DNA from: Citrifermentans bremense
GTDB lineage: Bacteria > Desulfobacterota > Desulfuromonadia > Geobacterales > Geobacteraceae
DNA: 64,000 nt
Direction of reading: 5' to 3'
Assembly (NCBI RefSeq): GCF_014218275.1
Contig: NZ_AP023213.1
Location: 744,001-808,000, forward strand
Each line of letters begins with the position of its first letter. The stretch's first letter is position 1. The position numbers and the translations under genes were made by a program. Positions 26,323 through 34,995 of this stretch are shown piece after piece. Below the pieces are notes generated by a model. The model was not told the origin of the DNA. It worked only from the letters and a program-made list of their open reading frames with translations, and made no database searches.

Positions 26323-29067
26323 ATGGGAACGAAGTACGTCTACTTTTTCGGCGCTGGCAAGGCGGACGGCAACGCCAAGATGAAGGAGCTCCTGGGGGGG
26401 AAGGGCGCTAACCTGGCCGAGATGACCAGTATCGGCCTCCCGGTCCCCGCCGGGTTCACCATCAGCACCGAGGTCTGCACCGAGTACTACAAGAACGACC
26501 GGAACTACCCGGCGTCGCTGGCCGCAGAGGTGGAGCAGAACCTGGCCCAGGTCGAGGCGCTCATGGGCAAGAAGTTCGGCGACGCCAAGAACCCGCTCCT
26601 GGTCTCGGTCCGCTCCGGCGCCCGCGCCTCCATGCCGGGGATGATGGACACCATCCTGAACCTGGGTCTCAACGACACCACGGTGCAGGGGATCATCGCG
26701 CAGTCCGGCGACGAGCGCTTCGCCTACGACGCCTACCGCCGGTTCGTGCAGATGTACTCGGACGTGGTGATGGGGATGCCCAAGGACGAGATGGAGCACC
26801 TTCTGGAGCAGAAGAAGGACGCCCGCGGCGTGCACCTCGACACCGACCTCAAGGCCAGCGACTGGAAGGAGCTCGTGGGCGAGTTCAAGGCTAAGATCAA
26901 GGCGACCCTCGGGGTCGAGTTCCCCGAGGATCCGAAAGAGCAGCTCTGGGGTGCCATCGGCGCCGTGTTCGGCTCCTGGATGAACCAGCGCGCCATCACC
27001 TACAGAAGGCTCAACAGCATCCCCGCCGACTGGGGTACCGCCGTCAACGTCCAGTCCATGGTCTTCGGCAACATGGGGAACGACTGCGCCACCGGCGTCG
27101 CCTTCACCCGCGACCCCTCGACCGGAGAGGACTACTTCTACGGCGAGTACCTGGTGAACGCCCAGGGCGAGGACGTCGTGGCCGGCATCCGGACCCCGCA
27201 GCCGATCAACCGCGCCAAGTACAAGCCGGGCGACCTCCCCAGCATGGAGGAGGTGCTCCCCGACTGCTACAAGCAGCTGGCGGAGATCCGCGACATCCTG
27301 GAGCGCCACTACCAGGACATGCAGGACATCGAGTTCACCATCGAGAAGGGGATCCTCTACATGCTGCAGTGCAGAAGCGGCAAGAGGACGGCGAAAGCCG
27401 CCATCAAGATCGCGGTCGACATGGTGGCCGAGAAGCTGATCGACGAGAAGACCGCGGTGCTCCGCGTGGCTCCCAGCCAGCTGGACCAGCTGCTGCACCC
27501 CTCCCTTGACCCCAACGCCGAGAAGAAGGTGATCGCCAAGGGGCTCCCTGCCTCGCCCGGCGCCGCGTCCGGCGAGGTGGTCTTCACCGCCGACGAGGCC
27601 GAGACCCTGGCGAAGCTGGGGCACAAGGTGATCCTGGTTCGCGTCGAGACCTCCCCCGAGGACATCCACGGCATGCACGCCGCACAGGGGATCCTCACCG
27701 CCCGCGGCGGCATGACCTCGCACGCGGCGGTCGTCGCCCGCGGCATGGGCAAATGCTGCGTCGCCGGCTGCGGCGACATCAAGGTCGACTACGCCCAGGC
27801 GCAGTTCGTGGCCAAGGACGGCAGCGTGATCAAGAAGGGTGAAGTGATCACCCTGGACGGCTCCACCGGCGAGGTGATGAAAGGGGCGGTCGCGACCGTG
27901 GCTGCAGGGGTCGGCGGCGACTTCGGCACCCTGATGGGTTGGGTCGACAAGTTCCGCAGGATGAAGGTCCGCGCCAACGCCGACACCCCGCACGACGCGA
28001 AGACCGCCCGCGACTTCGGCGCCGAGGGGATCGGCCTTTGCCGCACCGAGCACATGTTCTTCGAAGCGGACCGCATCGCCGCGGTGCGCGAGATGATCCT
28101 CTCCGCGGACCTCGAAGGAAGGAAGAAGGCGCTCGCCAAGATCCTCCCGATGCAGAAGGGAGACTTCAAGGGGCTCTTCCGCGAGATGAAGGGGCTCCCG
28201 GTCACCATCCGCCTCCTCGACCCGCCGCTGCACGAGTTCCTCCCCCAGGAGGACAAGGACATCGAGGCGCTCTCCGCCACCATGGGGGTGTCGGTGCAGA
28301 CCCTGAAGCACAAGGTGGAGTTCCTGCACGAGTTCAACCCGATGCTGGGGCACCGTGGCTGCCGTCTCGGCATCACCTTCCCGGAGATCTACGACATGCA
28401 GGTCCAGGCGATCATGGAAGCCGCCTGCGAGCTGGTGAAGGAAGAGGGCTTCGAGATCGTCCCCGAGATCATGATCCCGCTGGTGGCTACCACCAAGGAA
28501 CTCGCGGTCATGCGCGCCAACGCCGTCACCGTCTGCGAGGACGTGATCAAGCGCTACGCGGTTAAGGTGCAGTACCTGATCGGTACCATGATCGAGCTGC
28601 CGCGCGCAGCCATCACCGCCGACGCCATCGCAGCCGAGGCGGACTTCTTCTCCTTCGGCACCAACGACCTGACCCAGACCACCTTCGGCCTTTCCCGCGA
28701 CGACGCCGGCAAGTTCCTCCCCTTCTACGTGGAGAACGGCCTCCTCGAGGACGACCCGTTCGTGACCCTGGACCAGCAGGGTGTAGGCGAACTGGTGCGC
28801 ATGGGGTGCCAGAAGGGGCGCCAGACCCGTCCCGGGATCAAGCTCGGCATCTGCGGCGAGCACGGCGGCGACCCGGCCTCGGTCATCTTCTGCGACTCGG
28901 TCGGTCTCGACTACGTCTCCTGCTCCCCCTTCAGGGTCCCCATCGCGCGCCTCTCGGCCGCCCATGCGACCCTGAACGCCGAGGCCAAGGCCGCTTCCGC
29001 GGGCAAGGGATGCGGCTGCGCGGGAAAGGGGAGTGACGCCTTGCAGCAGCCCGCGGCGACCGCCTGA
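26323..29067 (+). CDS. ppdK: Pyruvate, phosphate dikinase
   Basis: 914 aa. It interconverts pyruvate + ATP + Pi and PEP + AMP + PPi, important for gluconeogenesis from acetate. The N-terminal ATP-grasp part has LLGGKGANLAEM and SVRSGARASMPGMMDT, the swivelling domain the phospho-His in GGMTSHAAVVARGMGKCC, and the C-terminal TIM barrel GICGEHGGDPASV and YVSCSPFRVPIARL. A tail of about 30 residues after the usual end includes GKGCGCAGKG. AAGGAGG precedes the ATG. Confidence 0.96.
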   Translation: MGTKYVYFFGAGKADGNAKMKELLGGKGANLAEMTSIGLPVPAGFTISTEVCTEYYKNDRNYPASLAAEVEQNLAQVEALMGKKFGDAKNPLLVSVRSGARASMPGMMDTILNLGLNDTTVQGIIAQSGDERFAYDAYRRFVQMYSDVVMGMPKDEMEHLLEQKKDARGVHLDTDLKASDWKELVGEFKAKIKATLGVEFPEDPKEQLWGAIGAVFGSWMNQRAITYRRLNSIPADWGTAVNVQSMVFGNMGNDCATGVAFTRDPSTGEDYFYGEYLVNAQGEDVVAGIRTPQPINRAKYKPGDLPSMEEVLPDCYKQLAEIRDILERHYQDMQDIEFTIEKGILYMLQCRSGKRTAKAAIKIAVDMVAEKLIDEKTAVLRVAPSQLDQLLHPSLDPNAEKKVIAKGLPASPGAASGEVVFTADEAETLAKLGHKVILVRVETSPEDIHGMHAAQGILTARGGMTSHAAVVARGMGKCCVAGCGDIKVDYAQAQFVAKDGSVIKKGEVITLDGSTGEVMKGAVATVAAGVGGDFGTLMGWVDKFRRMKVRANADTPHDAKTARDFGAEGIGLCRTEHMFFEADRIAAVREMILSADLEGRKKALAKILPMQKGDFKGLFREMKGLPVTIRLLDPPLHEFLPQEDKDIEALSATMGVSVQTLKHKVEFLHEFNPMLGHRGCRLGITFPEIYDMQVQAIMEAACELVKEEGFEIVPEIMIPLVATTKELAVMRANAVTVCEDVIKRYAVKVQYLIGTMIELPRAAITADAIAAEADFFSFGTNDLTQTTFGLSRDDAGKFLPFYVENGLLEDDPFVTLDQQGVGELVRMGCQKGRQTRPGIKLGICGEHGGDPASVIFCDSVGLDYVSCSPFRVPIARLSAAHATLNAEAKAASAGKGCGCAGKGSDALQQPAATA

Positions 29068-29114
29068 CTCCGGCAGGCGGCACCCGGCAAAGGCGTCTCC
29101 TGTAGCCGGCAAAC

Positions 29115-29143
29115 TTGACACGCTTTTCATAAACGTGTAATAC
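29115..29143 (+). promoter_or_regulatory. Strong sigma-70-type promoter of the cold-shock gene
   Basis: TTGACA (29115-29120), 17-bp spacer, TAATAC (29138-29143). The predicted leader is about 85 nt, long as is usual for cold-shock genes whose mRNA is thermo-responsive. Confidence 0.7.
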
Positions 29144-29235
29144 GGCAGGCAGCAGATGCGTCCAAGACGCAAAAGGGGCGGCCGGCGCGAGCCCGCCGCC
29201 CCATATAACACGAAGCAGCAAGGGGAGAAAAAGTA

Positions 29236-29436
29236 ATGGCAAACGGTGTGGTGAAATGGTTCAACGACGCTAAGGGATTCGGCTTCATCGAGCAGGACAA
29301 CGGGGTGGACGTGTTCGTGCACTTCTCGTCGATCCAGGGAGACGGATTCAAGTCGCTCACCGAGGGGGACTCGGTCACCTTCGAGGTCGTGCAGGGCGCC
29401 AAGGGGCCGCAGGCCGCCAACGTGGTAAAGAACTAG
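29236..29436 (+). CDS. Cold-shock domain protein
   Basis: 66 aa, one OB-fold cold-shock domain. The nucleic-acid motifs are RNP1 (KGFGFIE) and RNP2 (VFVHFSSI). It binds single-stranded RNA/DNA as a chaperone. AGGGGAG lies upstream of the ATG. It is monocistronic: own promoter before, strong terminator after. Confidence 0.96.
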   Translation: MANGVVKWFNDAKGFGFIEQDNGVDVFVHFSSIQGDGFKSLTEGDSVTFEVVQGAKGPQAANVVKN

Positions 29437-29456
29437 CCACCCTGTCTACCTTCCTC

Positions 29457-29483
29457 GGGCCCCGGGACCTCCGGGGCCCTTTT
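29457..29483 (+). terminator. Hairpin terminator after the cold-shock gene
   Basis: GGGCCCCGG (29457-29465), GACCT loop, CCGGGGCCC (29471-29479), then TTTT. Confidence 0.88.
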
Positions 29484-29528
29484 CATTTCCCTCCCGGCGC
29501 GGGCGCCGGGGGCGCGGAGTGCCGCCTG

Positions 29529-29978
29529 ATGCGCATCAACGAAAAATCGGAATCACGCTCCATCGCCAAGAAAGGGAAGGGGGTGCCGGCCAAAGGGGTT
29601 GCCGGTTCCTCCGGCGAGCTCTTCGCCGGCCGGCTCAGCGCCATCGCCAAGAGCAGCACCGAGTACGAAGGGGAGCTGCAGCGCCTGAAGGAGGAGATCG
29701 AAAAGGCGGGGGAGGTCCTGGAGAAAGAGCCGACCATCGCCAACTTCAAGGCCTTCCGCGAACTGTTGGGCACCATGGCCCGCAAGGTCTCGGCCGAAGC
29801 TTACCGGGTCGAACTTCTGAGCGGCGGGGTGACCGGGCGCGCCCACGAGGTTATTTCCGTCATCGACAAGGAGGCGGACCTCCTCTACCACCTGGTGATG
29901 CGGGAGCAAAAGGACCACATCCGCATCGTCGCCCAGATCATCAGGATCAAGGGGCTCGTGGTGGACTTCCTGCTATAA
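29529..29978 (+). CDS. YaaR-family (DUF327) protein
   Basis: 149 aa, mostly helical. The C-terminal two thirds (FKAFRELLGTMARKVSAEAYRVELL...DKEADLLYHLVMREQKDHIRIVAQI, shown in part) fits the DUF327/YaaR family, whose function is not established. The basic N-terminus may be flexible. It precedes the periplasmic binding proteins by 36 bp and could share their transcript. Confidence 0.72.
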   Translation: MRINEKSESRSIAKKGKGVPAKGVAGSSGELFAGRLSAIAKSSTEYEGELQRLKEEIEKAGEVLEKEPTIANFKAFRELLGTMARKVSAEAYRVELLSGGVTGRAHEVISVIDKEADLLYHLVMREQKDHIRIVAQIIRIKGLVVDFLL

Positions 29979-30014
29979 AAAGCATCCCGTGAACCAACAA
30001 AAAAGGAGCGCATC

Positions 30015-30845
30015 ATGTCTCACCCGCATCTCACCCGCAGGGTCGCTTCCGCCTTGCTCCTTCTCCTTTTGTCTTGGCAGTCAGCCTCGGCCGCCGAAAC
30101 CATCAGGATCAACGGCACCGGTTGCGGCGTGACCCTGATGAAGCCCTTGATCGCTGCCTTCCAGAAGAGCCACCCGGACGTGACTTTCGAGGCTCAGAAA
30201 AGCGTCGGCTCCGCAGCTTCGCTGAAGGCGATCGCCAAGGGCGCCCTGGACATCGCCGTCCCGGGGCGGGACCTCAAGCCGCAAGAAAAGCTCCCCACCC
30301 TGGCCTGGTACGAGTACGGCAGGACTCCCTATGCGGTCGTCACCCACCGCGACACCAAGCTCGACAACGTGACGACGGGACAGCTCGCCGCCATGTTCGC
30401 CGGGACCCTGGGCAAATGGGGGAACGGCGACTTCGTGCGCGTGGTTCTGCGTCCGAACGACGACATAGACACAACGGTGCTGCGTTCGCTTTCCCCGGAG
30501 ATGGACCGGGCGGTGACCGCCGCGCACGCGCGACCGGACATGCTGATGGGCATCACCGACCAGGAGACCTTCGAACACCTCAAGAAGACCGCAGGAACCG
30601 TCTCCTTCATCCCCCTCATCATGCCCCTCTCCGAGCCCGGCACGGTCAACGTCGCACGCCTGAACGGGGTGCCGGCGACCCTGCCCAAACTCGCCGCCGG
30701 GAAGTACAGCTACGCCAAAAGGATCTTCCTGGTGACCAGGAAGGACCCCTCCCCTGGAGTGAAGGCGTTCCTGCAGTTCCTCGAGTCGAAGAAGGCGCGG
30801 GCTCTGGCGCAGAAGCACGGGTTGCTTACCTCAGCCGCCAGGTAG
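30015..30845 (+). CDS. PstS-like periplasmic binding protein 1
   Basis: 276 aa with a signal peptide (ALLLLLLSWQSASAA). It has the type-2 periplasmic binding fold of the phosphate/PstS group: IRINGTGCGVTLMKPLI...SVGSAASLKAIAKGALDIAVPGR, with the GT and S-A-A-S elements in the anion-binding loops. No ABC permease or ATPase is nearby. A paralogue follows at 31001, then a GGDEF/EAL gene, so a sensory role is more likely than uptake. Confidence 0.8.
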   Translation: MSHPHLTRRVASALLLLLLSWQSASAAETIRINGTGCGVTLMKPLIAAFQKSHPDVTFEAQKSVGSAASLKAIAKGALDIAVPGRDLKPQEKLPTLAWYEYGRTPYAVVTHRDTKLDNVTTGQLAAMFAGTLGKWGNGDFVRVVLRPNDDIDTTVLRSLSPEMDRAVTAAHARPDMLMGITDQETFEHLKKTAGTVSFIPLIMPLSEPGTVNVARLNGVPATLPKLAAGKYSYAKRIFLVTRKDPSPGVKAFLQFLESKKARALAQKHGLLTSAAR

Positions 30846-30875
30846 GGGAGGGGGGCAGTTTCGTGCAGTTCGCCC

Positions 30876-30967
30876 GCTCATGAATGTCGGCCTTGAGGCT
30901 TTTCATGAGCAAAAAAACTCAAGCGCGGAGGCCTTAAGGCCGATAAGTTGAGCGGCGGTTTATCGCC
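30876..30967 (+). promoter_or_regulatory. Structured leader before binding protein 2
   Basis: Three hairpins are nested here. GCTCATGAA/TTCATGAGC (30876-30884 with 30902-30910) is followed by seven A. CTCAA/TTGAG (30918-30922 with 30948-30952) encloses GGCC-TTAA-GGCC. GGCG/CGCC closes at 30954-30967. CGGCCTT at 30888-30894, in the first loop, can instead pair with AAGGCCG at 30936-30942, so alternative folds are possible. The sequence does not match the GEMM-I core as I remember it. Confidence 0.4.
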
Positions 30968-31000
30968 TGTTCATAAAAGGATAATTGCGGAGGAAGTTGC

Positions 31001-31834
31001 ATGAGCATTTTCGAGAAGCGGTTTGTCCCCATCGCTTTGGCGCTCTGTCTGTCGCTTTTGGGGGGGCGGGCAGCGTCGGCCCAGGAGATCGTCAGGGTCA
31101 GCGGCACCGGAGCAGGAGTGGCCCTGATGGGGCCGATCATCGAGGCCTTCGAGAAAGAAAACAGGGGGGTCCGGGTTCATCTGGAGAAAAGCCTCGGGAG
31201 TTCGGCGTCGATCAAGGCGGTCGCCAAAAACGCCCTGGACCTCGCCATAACAAGCCGTCAGCTGAAGCCGGCGGAGAGCGCCGAGGGGCTGTTAGTGTCC
31301 GAATACGGAAAGAGTCCCTTCGTGGTGGTCACCAACCTGCGCACCAAGGAAAGCAACGTTTCGCTGAACGAGGTGGCAGGCATGTTCTCCGGGAAGATCC
31401 CCAAGTGGTCCAACGGCGACTACGTCCGCGTGGTGCTGCGGCCCAACGAGGATTCCGACACCAAGATCCTGCGCGCCATTTCGCCGGAGATGGATCTTGC
31501 CGTGACCGCAGCTCAGGCGCGCAAGGACATGCTGCTCGGTATCACCGACAACGACGCCTTCGAGTCGGTGAAAAAGACCCCGGGGACCATTGCCTTCATG
31601 GCGCTCACCCTTCCCCTCTCCCAGCCCGGCGGCATCAAGATCATGCAACTGGACGGCAGGCAGGGGAGCGTTACCGCCATGGCCAGAGGGAAGTACCCCT
31701 TCGTGAAGCCCTTGTACCTGGTGACCAGGAAGGGGGCTGCGCCGGCGGTGGACAAATTCGTAAGTTTTCTCAATTCGAAGAAAGGAAAGTCGATTGCAGC
31801 GAGGCACGGACTGCTGACGGCCGGGAATAAATGA
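31001..31834 (+). CDS. PstS-like periplasmic binding protein 2
   Basis: 277 aa, signal peptide (PIALALCLSLLGGRAASA). It is a clear paralogue of the preceding protein: VRVSGTGAGVALMGPIIEAF, KSLGSSASIKAVAKNALDLAI, and the shared block NGDYVRVVLRPNEDSDT versus NGDFVRVVLRPNDDIDT. GGAGGAAG precedes the ATG. Its stop overlaps the start of the GGDEF/EAL gene (ATGA), which suggests that the two proteins form a periplasmic-sensor/effector pair. Confidence 0.82.
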   Translation: MSIFEKRFVPIALALCLSLLGGRAASAQEIVRVSGTGAGVALMGPIIEAFEKENRGVRVHLEKSLGSSASIKAVAKNALDLAITSRQLKPAESAEGLLVSEYGKSPFVVVTNLRTKESNVSLNEVAGMFSGKIPKWSNGDYVRVVLRPNEDSDTKILRAISPEMDLAVTAAQARKDMLLGITDNDAFESVKKTPGTIAFMALTLPLSQPGGIKIMQLDGRQGSVTAMARGKYPFVKPLYLVTRKGAAPAVDKFVSFLNSKKGKSIAARHGLLTAGNK

Positions 31835-34059
31835 CCCAGGAGAGCCAAAACATCAGGCGCAGGACCACGTTCATCGCCTTAATCGTTTCGGCGATGCTGA
31901 CGGTGGTCCCGCCAGCCATCTATTTCGTCATGTCCTTCTCGCATATGAGGGGCGTCATCGAGGCCGAAGGGGAGATCAACGCGCGCGTCGTCGGCGCCCT
32001 CGTGGTGGAGAACCCACGGATGTGGGAGTTCGAGGAGCTGCGCCTTAAGGAACTGCTGGGGCGCCGCTCCAAGCCGGACGTGAAGGAAGTAAGAAGGCTC
32101 TTCAACCTGAAGCACGAGGTGATCGCGGAGAGCGGGGAGCCGTTGCAGCGTCCGGTTTTTTCCCTCTCCTTCCCCGTTCACGACGCCGGGCACGAGGTGG
32201 CCTTCCTCGAGGTCTCCCGCTCCCTTTTCCCGATCCTGCTCAGGACCCTGCTCTTCCTTCTGGGGGGCGCCCTGGTGGGGGGCTACGCCTTCTTCCGGCT
32301 GAGGACCGTGCCGCTGCGCGCCCTCGACGAGGCGTACAAGGTTCTGAAGCAGAGCGAGGAGAAGTACCGCGCGGTCTACGAGTCGCTCAACGAGGGGCTC
32401 GCGCTTTACCGCGCCTCAAGGCGCGAGGACGGCTCCGCCGATCTGGTGCTTACCGACGTGAACCCCGCGGCCATCACTGTGTTCGGCTTCCGCAGGGACG
32501 ACATCGGCAGCTGGATCACGGAGCTTTTGGACGGGCTCTTCGTGGAGAGCGCGGAGCTGATCTTTTCGGCGCTGCAGGCCCGGGGCGAGGTGACCCTGGA
32601 GCTTGAGCAAAACACCACCGGGCGCATCTTCGCGCTCACCGCCTTCCCCATGGGTTACGGCATGGTGGCGACGCTGCTCGAGGACGTCACGGAGAAGAAG
32701 AGGACCGCCGAGCAGTTGGAGCGGCTCGCCTATTACGACAGCCTGACGGGGCTCTTGAACCGCAGCATGCTTTTGGACCGCATGGAGCAGACCATCGGGA
32801 TGGCGCATCGGGAGGGGTTGAAAGTGGCGACCCTGTTCATGGACCTGAACGGCTTCAAGGTGATCAACGACACCCTGGGGCACAAGGCGGGGGACCAGAT
32901 CCTGATCGAGGTGGCAAAACGCCTGCAGAAGTCGGTGCGAAAGAGGGACACGCTGGCGAGGCTTGGCGGGGACGAGTTCGTGGTGGTGGCGACCTTCGAG
33001 AAGGACGACAACGCGAGCAGCATCGCCAAGAACCTGATCGGCTGCATCACTCCCGCCTACGAGGTCTGCGACCGGGAGGTTTACGTGGGGGCGAGCGTGG
33101 GGATCTCCGTTTTCCCCGATGACGGCGACGTCCCGGAGACCCTGCTGAAAAACGCCGACATCGCCATGTACAACGCGAAGAGCAAGGGGAGTGGCGACTT
33201 CTGCTTCTACAGTGCGCAGCTGAACGAGAGGCTGCACGAGCGGATGCAGCTGGAGTTCAGGCTCAGGCGCGCCCTGGATAGGGAGGAGTTCTTCCTGGAG
33301 TACCAGCCCATACTGGACGGGAAAACCGGGCGCATCAACGCGGTGGAGGCGCTTTTGCGCTGGAACGATCCGGAAAAGGGGAGGGTGATGCCCGACTCCT
33401 TCATACCGCTCGCCGAGGAAACCGGCGTTATCCTCCCCCTGGGCGAATGGGTGCTCCGCACCGCCTGCGCCAAGGTCAGGCAGTGGCAGGACGCAGGGGT
33501 CATGCCGGTGCGGATGGCGGTGAACATCTCCGGGAAGCAGTTCACCCAGGGGGACCTCTCGAAGACGGTGGAGGAGGCCCTGCAGCAAAGCGGGGTCCAC
33601 CCCTCGTGGCTCGAGCTGGAGCTCACCGAGACCTGCCTGATCCACAACGTCGAGGATACGGTGAAAAAGCTCTTCCGCCTCAAGGGACTGAACGTCTCGC
33701 TAGCCATCGATGACTTCGGAACCGGCTACTCGTCGCTGCAGTACCTGAAGAACTTCCCCATCGACCACCTGAAGATCGACCGGGGGTTCATCAATAAACT
33801 CTGCGACCTCCCGGATGACCGGGCCATAGTCGACGCGATCATCGGCATAGCGAAGGCGATGGACCTCCATGTGATAGCCGAAGGGGTCGAGACGAGGCAG
33901 CAGGCGGAGTACCTGGCAGGACGCGGCTGCGACGAGTTCCAGGGGTACTACTTCTACCGCCCGCTCTCAGAGGAGAAGCTCCTGGAGGTCCTTTCCAGCG
34001 AGGCTGCTGCCGGCGCTCCTCCCGGCGAAGAGGCATCGTGGCTTGAGCTTCAGGCCTAG
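31831..34059 (+). CDS. Membrane PAS-GGDEF-EAL cyclic di-GMP enzyme
   Basis: 742 aa. Two membrane helices (about 12-36 and 130-150) flank a periplasmic region of about 95 residues. A PAS domain (about 165-290) leads to a GGDEF domain with an intact RLGGDEF site and an EAL domain with AVEALLRW, DDFGTGYSS and VIAEGVET. Both catalytic signatures look complete, so it could make or degrade cyclic di-GMP. It is translationally coupled to binding protein 2, whose ligand state may be the input. Confidence 0.92.
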   Translation: MTQESQNIRRRTTFIALIVSAMLTVVPPAIYFVMSFSHMRGVIEAEGEINARVVGALVVENPRMWEFEELRLKELLGRRSKPDVKEVRRLFNLKHEVIAESGEPLQRPVFSLSFPVHDAGHEVAFLEVSRSLFPILLRTLLFLLGGALVGGYAFFRLRTVPLRALDEAYKVLKQSEEKYRAVYESLNEGLALYRASRREDGSADLVLTDVNPAAITVFGFRRDDIGSWITELLDGLFVESAELIFSALQARGEVTLELEQNTTGRIFALTAFPMGYGMVATLLEDVTEKKRTAEQLERLAYYDSLTGLLNRSMLLDRMEQTIGMAHREGLKVATLFMDLNGFKVINDTLGHKAGDQILIEVAKRLQKSVRKRDTLARLGGDEFVVVATFEKDDNASSIAKNLIGCITPAYEVCDREVYVGASVGISVFPDDGDVPETLLKNADIAMYNAKSKGSGDFCFYSAQLNERLHERMQLEFRLRRALDREEFFLEYQPILDGKTGRINAVEALLRWNDPEKGRVMPDSFIPLAEETGVILPLGEWVLRTACAKVRQWQDAGVMPVRMAVNISGKQFTQGDLSKTVEEALQQSGVHPSWLELELTETCLIHNVEDTVKKLFRLKGLNVSLAIDDFGTGYSSLQYLKNFPIDHLKIDRGFINKLCDLPDDRAIVDAIIGIAKAMDLHVIAEGVETRQQAEYLAGRGCDEFQGYYFYRPLSEEKLLEVLSSEAAAGAPPGEEASWLELQA

Positions 34060-34123
34060 AGACAAGGTGAAGGGCGCCGCACGCGGATGCGACGGATGGC
34101 GCGTATAGAGGCAGATAAAACGG

Positions 34124-34158
34124 AAAAAGGGGGGCTCTTCAGAGCCCCCCTTTTTTTT
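34124..34158. terminator. Bidirectional hairpin terminator
   Basis: A-run, GGGGGGCTCT, short loop, AGAGCCCCCC and eight T. It ends the GGDEF/EAL transcript and, on the other strand, overlaps the stop codon of the zinc-ribbon gene. Confidence 0.9.
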
Positions 34159-34300
34159 ATTCACCGCAGCCGCATCCTTTGGATTTGGGATCCAGGGGGG
34201 CCTTCTTGCCGCACTTCTGGCACCGCCAGAAGAGGCCGCCTCAACCGGGTATCAGCACCATGAGCCCCTGGCAGTCGGGGCATTGCTGTTCGTTTTTCAT
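34157..34300 (-). pseudogene. Small zinc-ribbon gene interrupted by in-frame TGA
   Basis: From the ATG at 34300 (GAGG adjacent and AAGGAG 9 nt further upstream) the frame reads MKNEQQCPDCQGLMVLIPG, then TGA at 34243-34241, then GGLFWRCQKCGKKAPLDPKSK and GCGCGE to a TAA at 34157 (tail split here for length). The two CxxC pairs of a zinc ribbon lie on either side of the TGA, so the whole 47-codon frame makes sense as one protein. CGA (Arg) changed to TGA is the simplest explanation. A hairpin, CTTCTGG-CGGTG-CCAGAAG, lies a few bases after the TGA, so recoding cannot be excluded. Confidence 0.6.
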
Positions 34301-34321
34301 CCTCTTTTTCTCCTTTAATTG

Positions 34322-34978
34322 TTATTTTACAGACACCTCAAGTCTCCCCACCCCGGTGATCTCCGCAACCACCCGGTCCCCGCTCTTGATGGGGCCTACG
34401 CCGGCCGGGGTGCCGGTCAGCACCAGGTCCCCCGGCTCCAGGGTGAAGATGGAGGAGAGGTAGGAGACAAGTTCGGGGATGCGGTGGATCATGAGCCCGG
34501 TGGAGCCGTCCTGCCTTTTGACCCCGTTGACGCTCAAGGTGATGTTGAGCGCCTGCGGGTCGGGCACCTGGTCCCTGGGGACGAAGTCGGAGAGGGGGCA
34601 GGCGGTGTCGAAACCCTTGGCGATCTCCCAGGGAAGCCCCTTTTTCTTCTGCTCCGCCTGCACGTCCCTCAAGGTGAGGTCGATGGCGACGCCGTAACCC
34701 GCCAGATGCCCGAGCGCCTCGGCGGCCGGGATATTGCTCCCGCCGGTGCCGATCAGAAGCGCCAGCTCCGCCTCGTGGTGGCAGTCGCTGGAGTAGGGGG
34801 GGATGACGATCTCCTCCCCCTCGCCGATGACGCTGGAGGCAGGTTTCATGAAGATCACCGGGCGCTCCGGGGTCTCGTTGCCCAGCTCCTTGATGTGGTC
34901 GGCGTAGTTCCTCCCGATGCAGAGGATCTTGCCGATCCGGTATTCCTTCGCCTCTCCCTTTAGCCTTGCCGTCTTCAT
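34322..34978 (-). CDS. Fumarylacetoacetate hydrolase-family protein
   Basis: 218 aa. The family core is clear: KILCIGRNYADHIKELGNE, PVIFMKPASSVIGEG, HHEAELALLIG (metal-binding Glu residues) and GDLVLTGTPAGVGPI. The short form resembles acylpyruvase/oxaloacetate decarboxylase-type enzymes such as YcgM. Substrate cannot be read from sequence. It lies 17 bp downstream of the radical SAM gene on the same strand. Confidence 0.9.
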   Translation of the reverse strand: MKTARLKGEAKEYRIGKILCIGRNYADHIKELGNETPERPVIFMKPASSVIGEGEEIVIPPYSSDCHHEAELALLIGTGGSNIPAAEALGHLAGYGVAIDLTLRDVQAEQKKKGLPWEIAKGFDTACPLSDFVPRDQVPDPQALNITLSVNGVKRQDGSTGLMIHRIPELVSYLSSIFTLEPGDLVLTGTPAGVGPIKSGDRVVAEITGVGRLEVSVK

Positions 34979-34995
34979 GGTCCTCCTCGCTTTGG

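Noticed and set aside
26320-29322. Thousand-codon open frame opposite ppdK
   Set aside because: His/Val/Leu-rich shadow translation with no start signal; ppdK on the plus strand is unambiguous.
30846-31000. GEMM-I cyclic di-GMP riboswitch
   Set aside because: The location is suggestive, but the conserved GCAAAGCC-type core and the GNRA tetraloop arrangement are not seen; reported only as a structured leader.
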